Assembly: GCF_020736845.1 (NCBI RefSeq)
Contig: NZ_JAFFQR010000063.1
Span: forward strand, 62,001-126,000
DNA: 64,000 bases
Reading direction: 5' to 3'
Source of the DNA: Paenibacillus farraposensis
GTDB lineage: Bacteria > Bacillota > Bacilli > Paenibacillales > Paenibacillaceae
Below, piece by piece: positions 35,435 through 43,754 of the stretch. The position numbers were made by a program, and so were the translations under genes. Every line of letters starts with the position of its first letter. Positions within the stretch are counted from its first letter, which is position 1. The notes under the pieces are model-generated. The model saw nothing but the letters and a program-made list of their open reading frames with translations. It was not told the DNA's origin and ran no database searches.

Positions 35435-36013
35435 ATGAAAAATGATAAAGCAAATACAGATCTGCGTGTCAAAAGGACCCATAAGCTGCTTTGGAGTGCA
35501 CTAGGGGAGCTTCTTTTGGATCCAAAGAAAGAGTTCAGCTCCATCACCATTAATGAAATTTGTGAAAAGGCCATGGTGCATCGAACAACATTTTACAAGC
35601 ATTTCGTCGACAAATATGACTTGCTAAACCTGTTTTTTTTGCAATTTCAGGATGAGTTCCGGAAAAATAGCTTGGAAGACCGTATAGAAATACCATTTCA
35701 AACGATTGAGAGAAATCCCAAACGAAAAATGATGGATATTATTGCTTTGAAACAGAAAAATGATAAAACATTAATGAATTTTTATAAAAATCATATTAAA
35801 GAAGTACTCATGCTTGATTTTTTAGAATTAAAGCAAAGAGGCAAAAAATTTGAAATTCCCATTGAAATCATTGCGGAGTTTTATGCCAGTACTATTTCTT
35901 CCTTGAATATATGGTGGATTCAAAATAGAGGGAATGTTTCGGCTGTTCAAATGGATGAATATTTTAATCAAATGACTAATAAAAGCTTATTTTCAATTCG
36001 AGAATCAAGTTAA
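35435..36013 (+). CDS. TetR/AcrR family regulator
   Basis: 192 residues. Residues 14-60 are a TetR HTH (ITINEICEKAMVHRTTFYKH); the rest is an all-helical ligand domain of the AcrR type. Divergent from the lipocalin fragment and EthD gene, which it presumably controlled. Low GC and Lys-rich relative to neighbours. Confidence 0.87.
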   Translation: MKNDKANTDLRVKRTHKLLWSALGELLLDPKKEFSSITINEICEKAMVHRTTFYKHFVDKYDLLNLFFLQFQDEFRKNSLEDRIEIPFQTIERNPKRKMMDIIALKQKNDKTLMNFYKNHIKEVLMLDFLELKQRGKKFEIPIEIIAEFYASTISSLNIWWIQNRGNVSAVQMDEYFNQMTNKSLFSIRESS

Positions 36014-36139
36014 ACGCTGCCCAGACTCCATGGCCCTAACCTGCCATTCTTTCTTTTGCGCGTTTTTCTCCTCTATATATTATACTTACGAGCGCTAAGA
36101 ATCGAATAATGCAAAATGCTGAAATAGGAGACGGTGAAG

Positions 36140-36476
36140 TTGAGAAATAAAAAGCTGATCATCTTTGGATTAATTGCTGTTTTGATTTTAGCCGCATTGT
36201 TTTATGGTTCTTTTTATAAAAAAAATAAAGAAGTAGAGTGGCTTTACGATAGGTTAGGGGGAGCCACTGATCGAAAAAATTAAAGGACTTACAAGTGAAG
36301 AAATAGCTGATCTTTTACCCTTAAAAGCAACTCAGGGTTATTACACGATTAGAAATAATCGTACTAATGGTTTAATTATGAGTAGAGATGTATATGATTT
36401 TAGCTATAATAACGTGATAATTAGCATGATCAACTTGGAAAATAATAGAATATATTTATTGTCATACGATATGTAA
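36140..36476 (+). pseudogene. Membrane-anchored hypothetical protein with a frameshift in a G run
   Basis: From TTG 36140 (AGGAGACGGTGAAG upstream) the first frame encodes an N-terminal membrane anchor (LIIFGLIAVLILAALFYGSF) up to WLYDRLGG. From about 36257 another frame continues as PLIEKIKGLTSEEIADLLPL and on to the stop at 36476. Removing one G from the run at 36257-36261 restores about 111 residues. It may be phase-variable, a recent mutation or a sequencing error. No family recognised. Confidence 0.55.
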
Positions 36477-36548
36477 TTTTCAGAACTAAAACTAACCGAA
36501 TGAGGAATTATTGAGTGAACTTAACCCTAAGCCCATTTAAAAATTCTA

Positions 36549-36951
36549 TTGTATCCTGAGAGTAAATATGCCATGAGAGTGCCGACGACGAAATGCACGT
36601 TGAAGTTGCGTAAAGCGGTTTCCGTGCCGGGTTCCATCCTTGGGGCTTTCATTGCGGTATACATCGCGGGTAAAGCCTTCTATGTGGGTTTCGGTCTCTT
36701 TCTAATTTTCGTTTCCCTGCTACTGTTATTTCAATCTGGAAAAAACGCAGCACCTGCCGCTACGTCTCACGGTGCAGCGACGATTCACGGATGCTTTTGG
36801 ACAAACGTTCGAATTTGCCTACCATCGTTCAATCGGTGTAGTTTCTTGTCGGGTCCCCTCGAGTTTGTTTGGAATCGGCGGCGGCAGCCTTATGGTCGCA
36901 TAGATTATTGCTCATTGGCATGGGAAAAGTATTTCTTTAATCGTTTCAAAT
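36549..36951 (+). pseudogene. Remnant of a TauE/SafE-type permease
   Basis: One frame encodes VPGSILGAFIAVYIAGKAFY and a following membrane span. A second frame then gives FEFAYHRSIGVVSCR and SSLFGIGGGSLMVA with a stop. Both blocks match the internal repeat of TauE/SafE sulfite-exporter-like permeases (the SFGIGGG motif begins the second half). Too short and out of phase to be functional. Confidence 0.55.
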
Positions 36952-37086
36952 AAAGCGGGTTTTAAACCTAAAGGAGAAGGAGATAAGTCTGATCGGTCCA
37001 CTCATCTCCACGTGATTTGTAGTTAACTGATATCACTGCAAGTCTAAAATACAAAATTTTCTCAGGACCAAAATGATTTCATTACG

Positions 37087-37272
37087 TTTTGTGCCTTGAG
37101 CGAAGCGAAAGAAATAGGAATATTTAAAACAAGAATCAATGAAGCAATTTTTAAAGCAAATGAAGCGTTTAAAGAACTAGCAAAAGAACATCACTATGGG
37201 TTTATTAATGTGAATCAGGGACTGACAGATGAAAAAGGGATTGGAGTTACCTGTCTTATTAAAAGAGTATAG
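37087..37272 (+). pseudogene. 3' fragment of a possible SGNH/GDSL-type hydrolase
   Basis: An open frame without a start codon reads SEAKEIGIFKTRINEAIFKA, NEAFKELAKEHHYGFINVNQ and GLTDEKGIGV. The pattern of helix plus 'Y-FINVN-GLTDEKG' resembles the C-terminal part of GDSL-type esterases. Truncated at its 5' end, and its stop lies four bases from the end of the convergent amidohydrolase gene. Confidence 0.4.
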
Positions 37273-37275
37273 TCA

Positions 37276-38637
37276 TCAGATTGGCCATGCTTCTTCAGGT
37301 ACGCCATACTGAGAGAAAATATAATCTCTGGACTCGTTGGCTAAACTGCGCAAACGTGGGATGTCTGCATGCAGCATTTCTCCGTTCCGTTTGACCGCTT
37401 TCCCGGCCACAAACACCGAATCAACGTTACTCGTGTTTGCACATTGCACAACAGCACCGATTGGATGATTGACCGGAAACATATTCAGGTCGTTGGTTCG
37501 GATCATAATCAGATCGGCTTCTTTTCCCGGAGTTAATGTACCGATCTTGTGATCCAGTCCCAATGCCCGAGCACCGTCAATCGTCGCGAACTCCAGGATG
37601 TCCCGTGCTGAAATGGTGAATTCCACCGGCATCTCTCCTCTGGATAAAAATTGTTCATTGATTCTGGAGCGTTCTGCTTGCAGAGCAAATTTCATTTGTG
37701 CAAACATGTCTCCACCAGTCGATACGACGACATCGACTCCCAGTGAAGGTCTTCCTCCGTTTTCCATAAACAACCCTGTAGCCGGGTAGCCATGACCCAT
37801 CATCATTTCGATTTCCGGAGTAATGGAAATGGAGGCGCCCGAATCGGCAATCAGTTTATACTCCTCATAGCTGAGTGTGTTGGCATGGGTAAAGTTGAGA
37901 TCCGATCCAAGCAGCCCAGCATTATGCAATTTTTCAATCGACCGATCCACCGATCCCCATGTCCCGAAACCTAAATGCATGGTACACAGCACACCCAGCT
38001 CTCGAGCGAATTGAATCTCATCGACTGCTGTTTCCCATGTGCTAAATTCCGGACCTCTTATAGCTAACCCCATGGTTAGCAGCTGGTCATCTGATGAAAA
38101 ATATTGCTTTTTCACCCGTCTGCTATCATCGGATTGCCGAACACGGCTGTCTCTGGACCAATATTCCCCATCACCAGGAACTCCGTGGGCAAAGACCGCT
38201 CGTGTTCCCGATTCTTGTAAGCCTCTGATCAGTTCGTCGGTATGATCGGGTGAAATAATCATTGACCAGTCCAGCAGTGTGGTAACCCCTGCATTCACCG
38301 CTTCCAGTGCGCCCAGCAGATTGGCTACATAGCCATCCTGCGGACGCAGTTTAGCTCCAATACCCCCATAGTAAATACGCGCCAGGTATTTTTCGAGAGA
38401 CCAATCGGCACCTACATTACGAACGACAGATTCCCAGGTATGGCGATGGGTATCTACGAATCCTGGCATAACGATCATGTTTGTAGCATCAACCACTTCA
38501 CAATCGGATGCTTCCAGCCCCGGTTGAATAGCGACGATTTTTTTTCCTTCGATGAGAATATCCGCTTTCTTAAAGTCTCCTATTGCCTTATCGAGCGTGA
38601 GCACACAGCCATTTTGGATTAATATACGATGGTTCAT
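37276..38637 (-). CDS. Amidohydrolase family metal-dependent deaminase/chlorohydrolase
   Basis: 453 residues. Metal ligands are visible: HxH in PGFVDTHRHTW (His64, His66), His in CTMHLGFG, His in FTHANTLS and the Asp in SLGVDVVVSTGGD. The C-terminal block GTLTPGKEADLIMI is typical of the TrzN/AtzA/guanine-deaminase-like subgroup. Likely a hydrolytic deaminase of a heterocyclic amine in the cytoplasm; the substrate is unknown. Transcribed alone. Confidence 0.85.
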   Translation of the reverse strand: MNHRILIQNGCVLTLDKAIGDFKKADILIEGKKIVAIQPGLEASDCEVVDATNMIVMPGFVDTHRHTWESVVRNVGADWSLEKYLARIYYGGIGAKLRPQDGYVANLLGALEAVNAGVTTLLDWSMIISPDHTDELIRGLQESGTRAVFAHGVPGDGEYWSRDSRVRQSDDSRRVKKQYFSSDDQLLTMGLAIRGPEFSTWETAVDEIQFARELGVLCTMHLGFGTWGSVDRSIEKLHNAGLLGSDLNFTHANTLSYEEYKLIADSGASISITPEIEMMMGHGYPATGLFMENGGRPSLGVDVVVSTGGDMFAQMKFALQAERSRINEQFLSRGEMPVEFTISARDILEFATIDGARALGLDHKIGTLTPGKEADLIMIRTNDLNMFPVNHPIGAVVQCANTSNVDSVFVAGKAVKRNGEMLHADIPRLRSLANESRDYIFSQYGVPEEAWPI

Positions 38638-38780
38638 CTTACCCTCTCCTTTTTTGGTTGTTAGATGACTTTTTTCGTATCCTTCTTAAAACAGGTATTT
38701 AACCTATTTGTATATATTGTATGCCTGATGATATAAATCACAGCATATGGATTTCGTGCAGGGTTAAAAAAATACACCCT

Positions 38781-38819
38781 AAAAAGCCTATCTGCGATCC
38801 ATCTGGCAAATAGGCTTTG
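38781..38819 (-). terminator. Terminator after the FetB-like gene
   Basis: Minus-strand AAAGCCTAT...ATAGGCTTTTTAGGG with inner TGC/GCA pairs. Confidence 0.7.
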
Positions 38820-38845
38820 GCAAAAGTGCCCGAGTCTGATGGGGA

Positions 38846-39613
38846 TTAACGTTCCCATGTTTCTGTGCGAAGTTGTTGCTGTCGATTGAACAGTACCGGA
38901 TAAATGAGCAGGCTAAGCAGAACGCTGGTTAAAATCGCAGAGGTCATCGTGGTAAATACGATCAGCAGCTGCAAACGGACAGCCACAATGGGATTGGCTC
39001 CTGCGATAATCTGCCCGGTCATCATGCCGGGAAGCTGGACAAGCCCCAGTGTTTTCTGCCCCTCAATAGTTGGAATCATACTGGAACGTATGCAATCCTT
39101 GAGTATTGGAAAAATGGCTTGTCTCGGTGTACCGCCCAGTGCCAGAATAAGCATGATTTCAGGCTTGCGCAGCAGAACCTCCGACTTGAGCCGCGACACC
39201 AGCAGGCTCGATAAAATCATGGAGCTGCCAATGATCATGCCGCTAATCGTGATCATATACCGGGCTGTCGCAGGGATGATATGCAGGCTGATCAGGAATG
39301 CTTGTGTAACGATTTCCACACACAGCAGCGTCAGGAATGATCTCCACATCAGGCCGGGAATAAATCGCCCTTTGCGTGCTACATTTTGCGAGGCTACGGT
39401 GATCATGAGCAGAATGAACAAGGTGATAAATCCGTAGCTCTGCATCCCGAAAATCAAATGCAATACATATCCAATAGCCAGCAGCTGGACCGATGCTCTT
39501 ATTGTGGCGATGATGATATCCCGATCCAGGCCAAGCTTAAAGGATTTGGACATGACGATGGCGATGAATACAAAACCGAGAGAAAGCATCAAGGCTACAA
39601 TCGTCATACCCAT
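38846..39613 (-). CDS. fetB: FetB/YbbM-like ABC permease (UPF0014)
   Basis: 255 residues, about seven spans. Conserved features of the UPF0014 family: RASVQLLAIGYVLHLIFG, ITISGMIIGSSMILSSLLVS, ALGGTPRQAIFPILKDCIRS and LVQLPGMMTGQIIAGANP. In E. coli FetAB exports iron and protects against peroxide. It overlaps the ATPase gene by ten bases, so translation is coupled. The role here is by homology. Confidence 0.85.
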   Translation of the reverse strand: MGMTIVALMLSLGFVFIAIVMSKSFKLGLDRDIIIATIRASVQLLAIGYVLHLIFGMQSYGFITLFILLMITVASQNVARKGRFIPGLMWRSFLTLLCVEIVTQAFLISLHIIPATARYMITISGMIIGSSMILSSLLVSRLKSEVLLRKPEIMLILALGGTPRQAIFPILKDCIRSSMIPTIEGQKTLGLVQLPGMMTGQIIAGANPIVAVRLQLLIVFTTMTSAILTSVLLSLLIYPVLFNRQQQLRTETWER

Positions 39614-40344
39614 TCTCCTGCGATGAACTTGCGGGTTTCACTATGCTGCGGAGCATGGAAAAAGGTCTCGGTATCCGCTCGTTCCACCAATCTTCCCTCG
39701 ATCATCAGCCATGTTTCGTAGCCCACTCTGCGGGCTTGTTCCATATGATGCGTAATCCAGATCATTGTCGTTCCCTCTTCTTTGTTCATTTGCAGCAGCA
39801 GATCCTCCACCTCTTTGACCGAGGCGGGGTCCAGTGCGGAAGTAATTTCATCGAGCAGCAAAATATCCGGACGGTTGGCGAGCGTCCGGGCCAAGGCCAG
39901 GCGCTGTCTTTGACCGCCGGATAGATCCTGCGCCTTTTGTTCCAGCAGGTCGCGAGTGAGTCCGACACGCTCCAACAGGCCAGGCGGATCATGCAGAACC
40001 GTACCATGCAGCCGTTCTACGGCTTGAAGATTGTACAGGACGGTCCCTTGCAGCATGGGGGCATCCTGGAAAACCAATGCGACCTTTCGTCTCAGTTCAG
40101 GGATCTCCCATTCAGACATGGGCTTGCCGAATACGCTGATTTCTCCTTCATCCGGTGTCAGTAAAAGGTTGCACAAAGAAAGCAGTGTGCTTTTACCGGA
40201 CCCGGATGGGCCGACCAGCGTGGTGATTTTGCCGGGTGAGACTTCTGCCGTAATCCCTTTCAGGGCAGCATGCTGTCGCTCAGGCCCGGTGAAATATTTG
40301 GTGATGTTCCTAAATTCAATGGCAGGTAGTGGTTTGGAATCCAT
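39604..40344 (-). CDS. fetA: FetA/YbbL-like ABC transporter ATP-binding protein
   Basis: 246 residues. Walker A VGPSGSGKST, Q-loop VFQDAPML, signature LSGGQRQRLALARTLA, Walker B DILLLDEITSALD and the switch His in WITHHMEQA are all present. A short FetA-like ATPase paired with the FetB-like permease. No ribosome binding site of note; first gene of the two-gene operon. Confidence 0.88.
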   Translation of the reverse strand: MDSKPLPAIEFRNITKYFTGPERQHAALKGITAEVSPGKITTLVGPSGSGKSTLLSLCNLLLTPDEGEISVFGKPMSEWEIPELRRKVALVFQDAPMLQGTVLYNLQAVERLHGTVLHDPPGLLERVGLTRDLLEQKAQDLSGGQRQRLALARTLANRPDILLLDEITSALDPASVKEVEDLLLQMNKEEGTTMIWITHHMEQARRVGYETWLMIEGRLVERADTETFFHAPQHSETRKFIAGEWV

Positions 40345-40507
40345 AGATATAGTTTTCTCCTTTTATAGAGGATCAAAAAAGTTGTCAAACCCGCTTTTAT
40401 AATCTTTTTTATTATAACAGTAATGGCTGACATACTCTTCCTCTAAAAGGGCGCAATAAAAAGAATCGGTGTATGGCAACTGTTGCAAACAGCCTTGTCT
40501 TTGTATA

Positions 40508-40524
40508 AACTAACAGGATTAGTT
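40508..40524. promoter_or_regulatory. Operator dyad in front of the TetR gene
   Basis: AACTAA-N5-TTAGTT, a perfect dyad. It directly follows a -10-like TATAAA (40504-40509) and lies 80 bases before the tetR start. The same core (ACTAA-N5-TTAGT) recurs at 41483-41497. Confidence 0.65.
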
Positions 40525-40603
40525 AAAATGGAAATAGGATTCAGTCCGTGTATGTAGTCGTAATTTACTTACATAGAAATTTTCAATAAAAGGAGACATA
40601 TGG

Positions 40604-41203
40604 ATGTCACCAAGAAATGGAGTAAAGCTACAAGATATTTTACAAGCTGCCGAGGATATTGCCAATGAACGTGGAATGGGGGAGGTCACGCTTACTACGC
40701 TGGCGAAGCAACTGCACATTCGCCCTCCGTCCTTGTATAACCATGTGGACGGCCTGAACGGACTGCGACAAGCATTGGCACTGCACAGCCTGGAGCAATT
40801 AGAGGTGGCTTTGACGAGTGCCGCTGTTGGCAGAGCGGGCGATGATGCTTTGGCTGCTATGGGGAGAGCGTACATGCGATATGCTCGCGAGCGACCCGGG
40901 TTGTACGAAGCAATGCTGTATGCAACCGATCGCACTGATACTGAATTGAGGAATGCTGCGGATCGCGTTGCAGCGCTTGTTATTTCCGTCCTGTCCAGTG
41001 GCTATGGATTTGAAGGAGATGATTGTATTCATACAGCAAGGGGATTTCGTAGTCTTCTTCATGGATTTGCCACGCTTGAACAGAAGGGCGGCTTTGGTTT
41101 GCCTGTGGAGGTAGACCGGAGCATTGAAATGATGCTGGATACCTTTTTGGCAGGTCTGCGCGTGCAGCGGCAGCGGAATTCCCGGCATTCAGGGGAGTCC
41201 TGA
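40604..41203 (+). CDS. TetR family regulator with WHG-type C-terminal domain
   Basis: 199 residues. HTH at about 10-55 (VTLTTLAKQLHIRPPSLYNH). The C-terminal part (RAYMRYARERPGLYEAMLYA; FRSLLHGFATLEQKGGFGLP) matches the WHG ligand domain. The shared operators before this gene and the downstream metallo-hydrolase indicate that it represses itself and that gene. The inducer is unknown. Confidence 0.9.
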   Translation: MSPRNGVKLQDILQAAEDIANERGMGEVTLTTLAKQLHIRPPSLYNHVDGLNGLRQALALHSLEQLEVALTSAAVGRAGDDALAAMGRAYMRYARERPGLYEAMLYATDRTDTELRNAADRVAALVISVLSSGYGFEGDDCIHTARGFRSLLHGFATLEQKGGFGLPVEVDRSIEMMLDTFLAGLRVQRQRNSRHSGES

Positions 41204-41516
41204 GGTCAGCCTATGATCGTAGCTTTACACGGATGAACTCCTGACGTATCGACGAGTAATTGAATTTGGTGTCAGGCAGTACGCCTATTGCTGAGGCCGT
41301 TCGGCGGGATTGATGCCCGGAAGCAGGATTCCGGGTCTGCCTTTTTGCTACTTTTGAATTAGGATTGTCCCCACAGCAGTTCCAAAAGGATCACCCTTTC
41401 CTTCAGCGCTATGTGATAAATACAAGTTTCAGATGAACAGGAAAGAAAAAATTTGATTTAAACTAACTACATTATTTATAATACTAATATAATTAGTTTT
41501 TAAGGAGATGAGATGA
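41204..41516. other. Intergenic region with terminator and metallo-hydrolase promoter
   Basis: Holds a terminator-like hairpin (CCCGGAA-N6-TTCCGGG at about 41317-41336, then TCTGCCTTTTT) and the promoter listed next. No open frame of note. Confidence 0.5.
41453..41497 (+). promoter_or_regulatory. Sigma-A promoter of the metallo-hydrolase with TetR operator
   Basis: TTGATT (41453-41458), an 18-bp spacer and TATAAT (41477-41482). The dyad ACTAA-TATAA-TTAGT (41483-41497) covers the transcription start. It matches the operator before the tetR gene, so a bound repressor would block this promoter. Confidence 0.7.
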
Positions 41517-42230
41517 ATGCGTATCGTTCAGGTGCAGCATATGCATCAATTGACATTTATGCCCCGAATGTTCCCGGTGAACTGTTACTTGGTGGAGGAG
41601 GACGATGGGCTCACCCTGATCGATGCCGGACTGCCTTACAGTGCAAAAAGGATTGAACAGGCTGCTGCGCGGATGGGGAAGCCGATTATGCGAATTGTAC
41701 TTACTCATGCTCATGAGGATCATGTAGGAGCGCTGGATCGTTTAAAAGCAAGGCTCCCTGATGCGCAGGTGTTCATTTCCAGACGGGACGCGCGGCTGCT
41801 CCAGGGCGATGTGTCGTTGGAAGCAGGGGAACCAGATACCCCCATTCGGGGCAGTGTGCCAAAAGGTATTCTTACCCGGCCCGATGTTTTGCTGGAGGAT
41901 GGGGACCATGTAGGCTCGCTGCTGGCAATTAGCGCACCGGGACATACACCAGGCTCGATGGCATTTCTGGACACTCGTACCCGTGCGTTGATTGCAGGCG
42001 ATGCCTTTCAGGTCCGGGGCGGCGTTGCAGTGTCGGGAAGGCTCAAGCCGCTGTTTCCATTCCCGGCATTGGCCACATGGAACAAGCAAAGCTCGCTGGA
42101 AAGCGCCAAAAAGCTCGCGCACCTTAAGCCGTCCTTATTGGCTGTCGGGCATGGCAATATGCTACCCCATCCGCAGATTCAACTGGAAAGGGCAATTAAG
42201 GAGATGGAGCATCAATGTACAGGGCAATGA
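41517..42230 (+). CDS. MBL-fold metallo-hydrolase
   Basis: 237 residues. The metal motif HxHxDH is seen as THAHEDHVG (His64, His66, Asp68, His69), with further ligands in APGHTPGSM and IAGDAF, and VGHGNML near the end. A cytoplasmic zinc-dependent hydrolase of the glyoxalase-II-like superfamily; substrate unknown. Controlled by the TetR gene upstream according to the shared operator. AAGGAG precedes the start. Confidence 0.9.
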   Translation: MRIVQVQHMHQLTFMPRMFPVNCYLVEEDDGLTLIDAGLPYSAKRIEQAAARMGKPIMRIVLTHAHEDHVGALDRLKARLPDAQVFISRRDARLLQGDVSLEAGEPDTPIRGSVPKGILTRPDVLLEDGDHVGSLLAISAPGHTPGSMAFLDTRTRALIAGDAFQVRGGVAVSGRLKPLFPFPALATWNKQSSLESAKKLAHLKPSLLAVGHGNMLPHPQIQLERAIKEMEHQCTGQ

Positions 42231-42291
42231 TCCCATATTCAGCCAACATTCAGCCGAAACTCACAAAGCCCTAAGCTAAGGCAGATGCAAT

Positions 42292-42682
42292 ATGAGGCCC
42301 GTTTGGGTAGACTCATTCTTTACTATGCTGATTGTGAGCATGATTGTGCTACTGGTGGAGGCCCGGGTTGGCTGGTCGGTCGTAATGTTCACGATAGCGG
42401 TATTGATGAAGCCGCAGGGGATCATTTATGGGCCGGTTTAGTTCTTCGAGCTGCTGAGACAGCGAAAAATACAGCCTTTGGCTGCTGGCTATTGGCGGGG
42501 CCGTTATGACGACAATTCTGGTTATATTACCATTTTCGTGGGGGCAGGAGCCGCTATGGCTGCTTGATTTATACAAGGGAACGGTTGGCGAATATCCGTA
42601 TGCTTCCGTGAACGCCTATCATTTTTCACACTGATTGACGGCAATTATACGCAGGACACGACAACGTTGTTCCACCTTTGAT
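42292..42682 (+). pseudogene. Remnant of a polytopic membrane glycosyltransferase-like protein
   Basis: The first frame (49 codons) reads MRPVWVDSFFTMLIVSMIVL with two membrane spans and MKPQGIIYGPV. Another frame from 42506 gives TILVILPFSWGQEPLWLLDL and YKGTVGEYPYASVNAYHF, and a shifted one FTLIDGNYTQDTTTLF. These blocks resemble the loop of GT39/GT87-like mannosyltransferases. At least two frameshifts and both ends missing. Confidence 0.5.
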
Positions 42683-42724
42683 ATCCATGGAAAAATAGGA
42701 GATTGTAAAAATATAGAAAATAAT

Positions 42725-42794
42725 GAAACCGCTCTTCGGCAAAATGGAAGTGGTCAAGTCGCCACAAGCCATAAGCTCTAAGAGCGGTTTTTTT
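42725..42794. terminator. Bidirectional terminator
   Basis: AAACCGCTCTT pairs with AAGAGCGGTTT (11 bp) around a 44-nt partly paired loop, with T runs on both outer sides. It ends the FNR operon on the minus strand. Confidence 0.75.
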
Positions 42795-42802
42795 GATGGG
42801 TC

Positions 42803-43522
42803 TCAATCCATATACTCGTTCAGTTTCTGGATGTCGCAGATGGTCATTTCTCGTGTACCCTTGATATGAATAATCCCCAGCTTTTCAAATTTTCCGAATT
42901 TACGGCTGATGGTTTCACGCGTGACACCCACGTAATTAGCCATTTCCTCGCGTGAAAGGGGGAGGTTTATTTTAATGTGAGATCCGTCCGGTTTGCCATA
43001 TTTATGCCCAAGCTCAAGAATCATATAGGCGATGCGGATTTCCGGGTCTTTGGTAGCCAGGCTTTGAGCCAGCTTTTCGGTATGTGCCAAGCGTTTGGTA
43101 ATCGTTTTGAGCAGCTTCAAAGAGATATCGGGATTGTTGCGGATCAACTCCTCCATATCATCCTTGGTGAGCATACAAATATCAGTATCCTTTAGGGCAT
43201 ATGCACTAAAATTGCTCAGCTCATCGTTGTTAAATATATTCAACTCGCCAAAAAAATCGCCAGTTGTCAGAATGTGCAGAATCTGTTCTTTGCCCTGAGG
43301 TGTCATCTTCAGAAGCTTGACATGCCCGCTTTTAATAATGTACAGCGTATCGGATGCCTGTTCCTCAACAATCAAGGCCTCGCCCTTCTGGTATTTTCGG
43401 TGTCTGATCATGGAGCTGACCTTACACAAATCTTCGCAGGACAAAGAGGAAAAGATAGGCACTTTGCGGGCACAGGGCTCCTTTGCGCATTGGCAGGGGC
43501 AGGACATCTCATTCACATTCAT
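42803..43522 (-). CDS. FNR-like Crp-family regulator with Fe-S cysteines
   Basis: 239 residues. The N-terminus carries Cys8, Cys10, Cys12 and Cys17, and Cys116 in TDICMLTKDDMEEL aligns with FNR Cys122, so the ligands of an oxygen-sensing iron-sulphur cluster are present. Residues 30-150 form the cyclic-nucleotide-type beta-barrel and dimer helix; 175-235 the HTH. Its recognition helix VGVTRETISRKFGKF keeps the E--SR residues that read TTGAT in E. coli FNR. Last gene of the flavodiiron operon (46-bp gap to rubredoxin), hence probably autoregulated. FNR-type boxes lie before that operon, the cupin gene and hmp. Confidence 0.88.
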   Translation of the reverse strand: MNVNEMSCPCQCAKEPCARKVPIFSSLSCEDLCKVSSMIRHRKYQKGEALIVEEQASDTLYIIKSGHVKLLKMTPQGKEQILHILTTGDFFGELNIFNNDELSNFSAYALKDTDICMLTKDDMEELIRNNPDISLKLLKTITKRLAHTEKLAQSLATKDPEIRIAYMILELGHKYGKPDGSHIKINLPLSREEMANYVGVTRETISRKFGKFEKLGIIHIKGTREMTICDIQKLNEYMD

Positions 43523-43568
43523 TCACTCCATTCATAAACCGGAAACTAAAAAGTATAGCGTGTTCTTG

Positions 43569-43739
43569 TTATTCTGTATCATCGATTGGGGCAAAATGGC
43601 TCTGATCCTCACCGCAGACTGGACAAACCCAGTCTTCCGGAAGGTCTTCGAACGCTGTACCTGGCATAACGTCTTCATCAGGGTCACCCACAGCAGGATC
43701 ATAAATATATCCACAGGGCTGACATACATATTTTTTCAT
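43569..43739 (-). CDS. Rubredoxin
   Basis: 56 residues, with both iron-binding knuckles: [14 protein letters not shown] (Cys6, Cys9) and [13 protein letters not shown] (Cys39, Cys42). Full length for the family. It carries electrons from the reductase encoded just upstream (15-bp gap) to the flavodiiron protein. The longer open frame on the same strand here is out of phase and spurious. Confidence 0.95.
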   Translation of the reverse strand: MKKYVCQPCGYIYDPAVGDPDEDVMPGTAFEDLPEDWVCPVCGEDQSHFAPIDDTE

Positions 43740-43754
43740 GTTTAGTTCTCCTTG

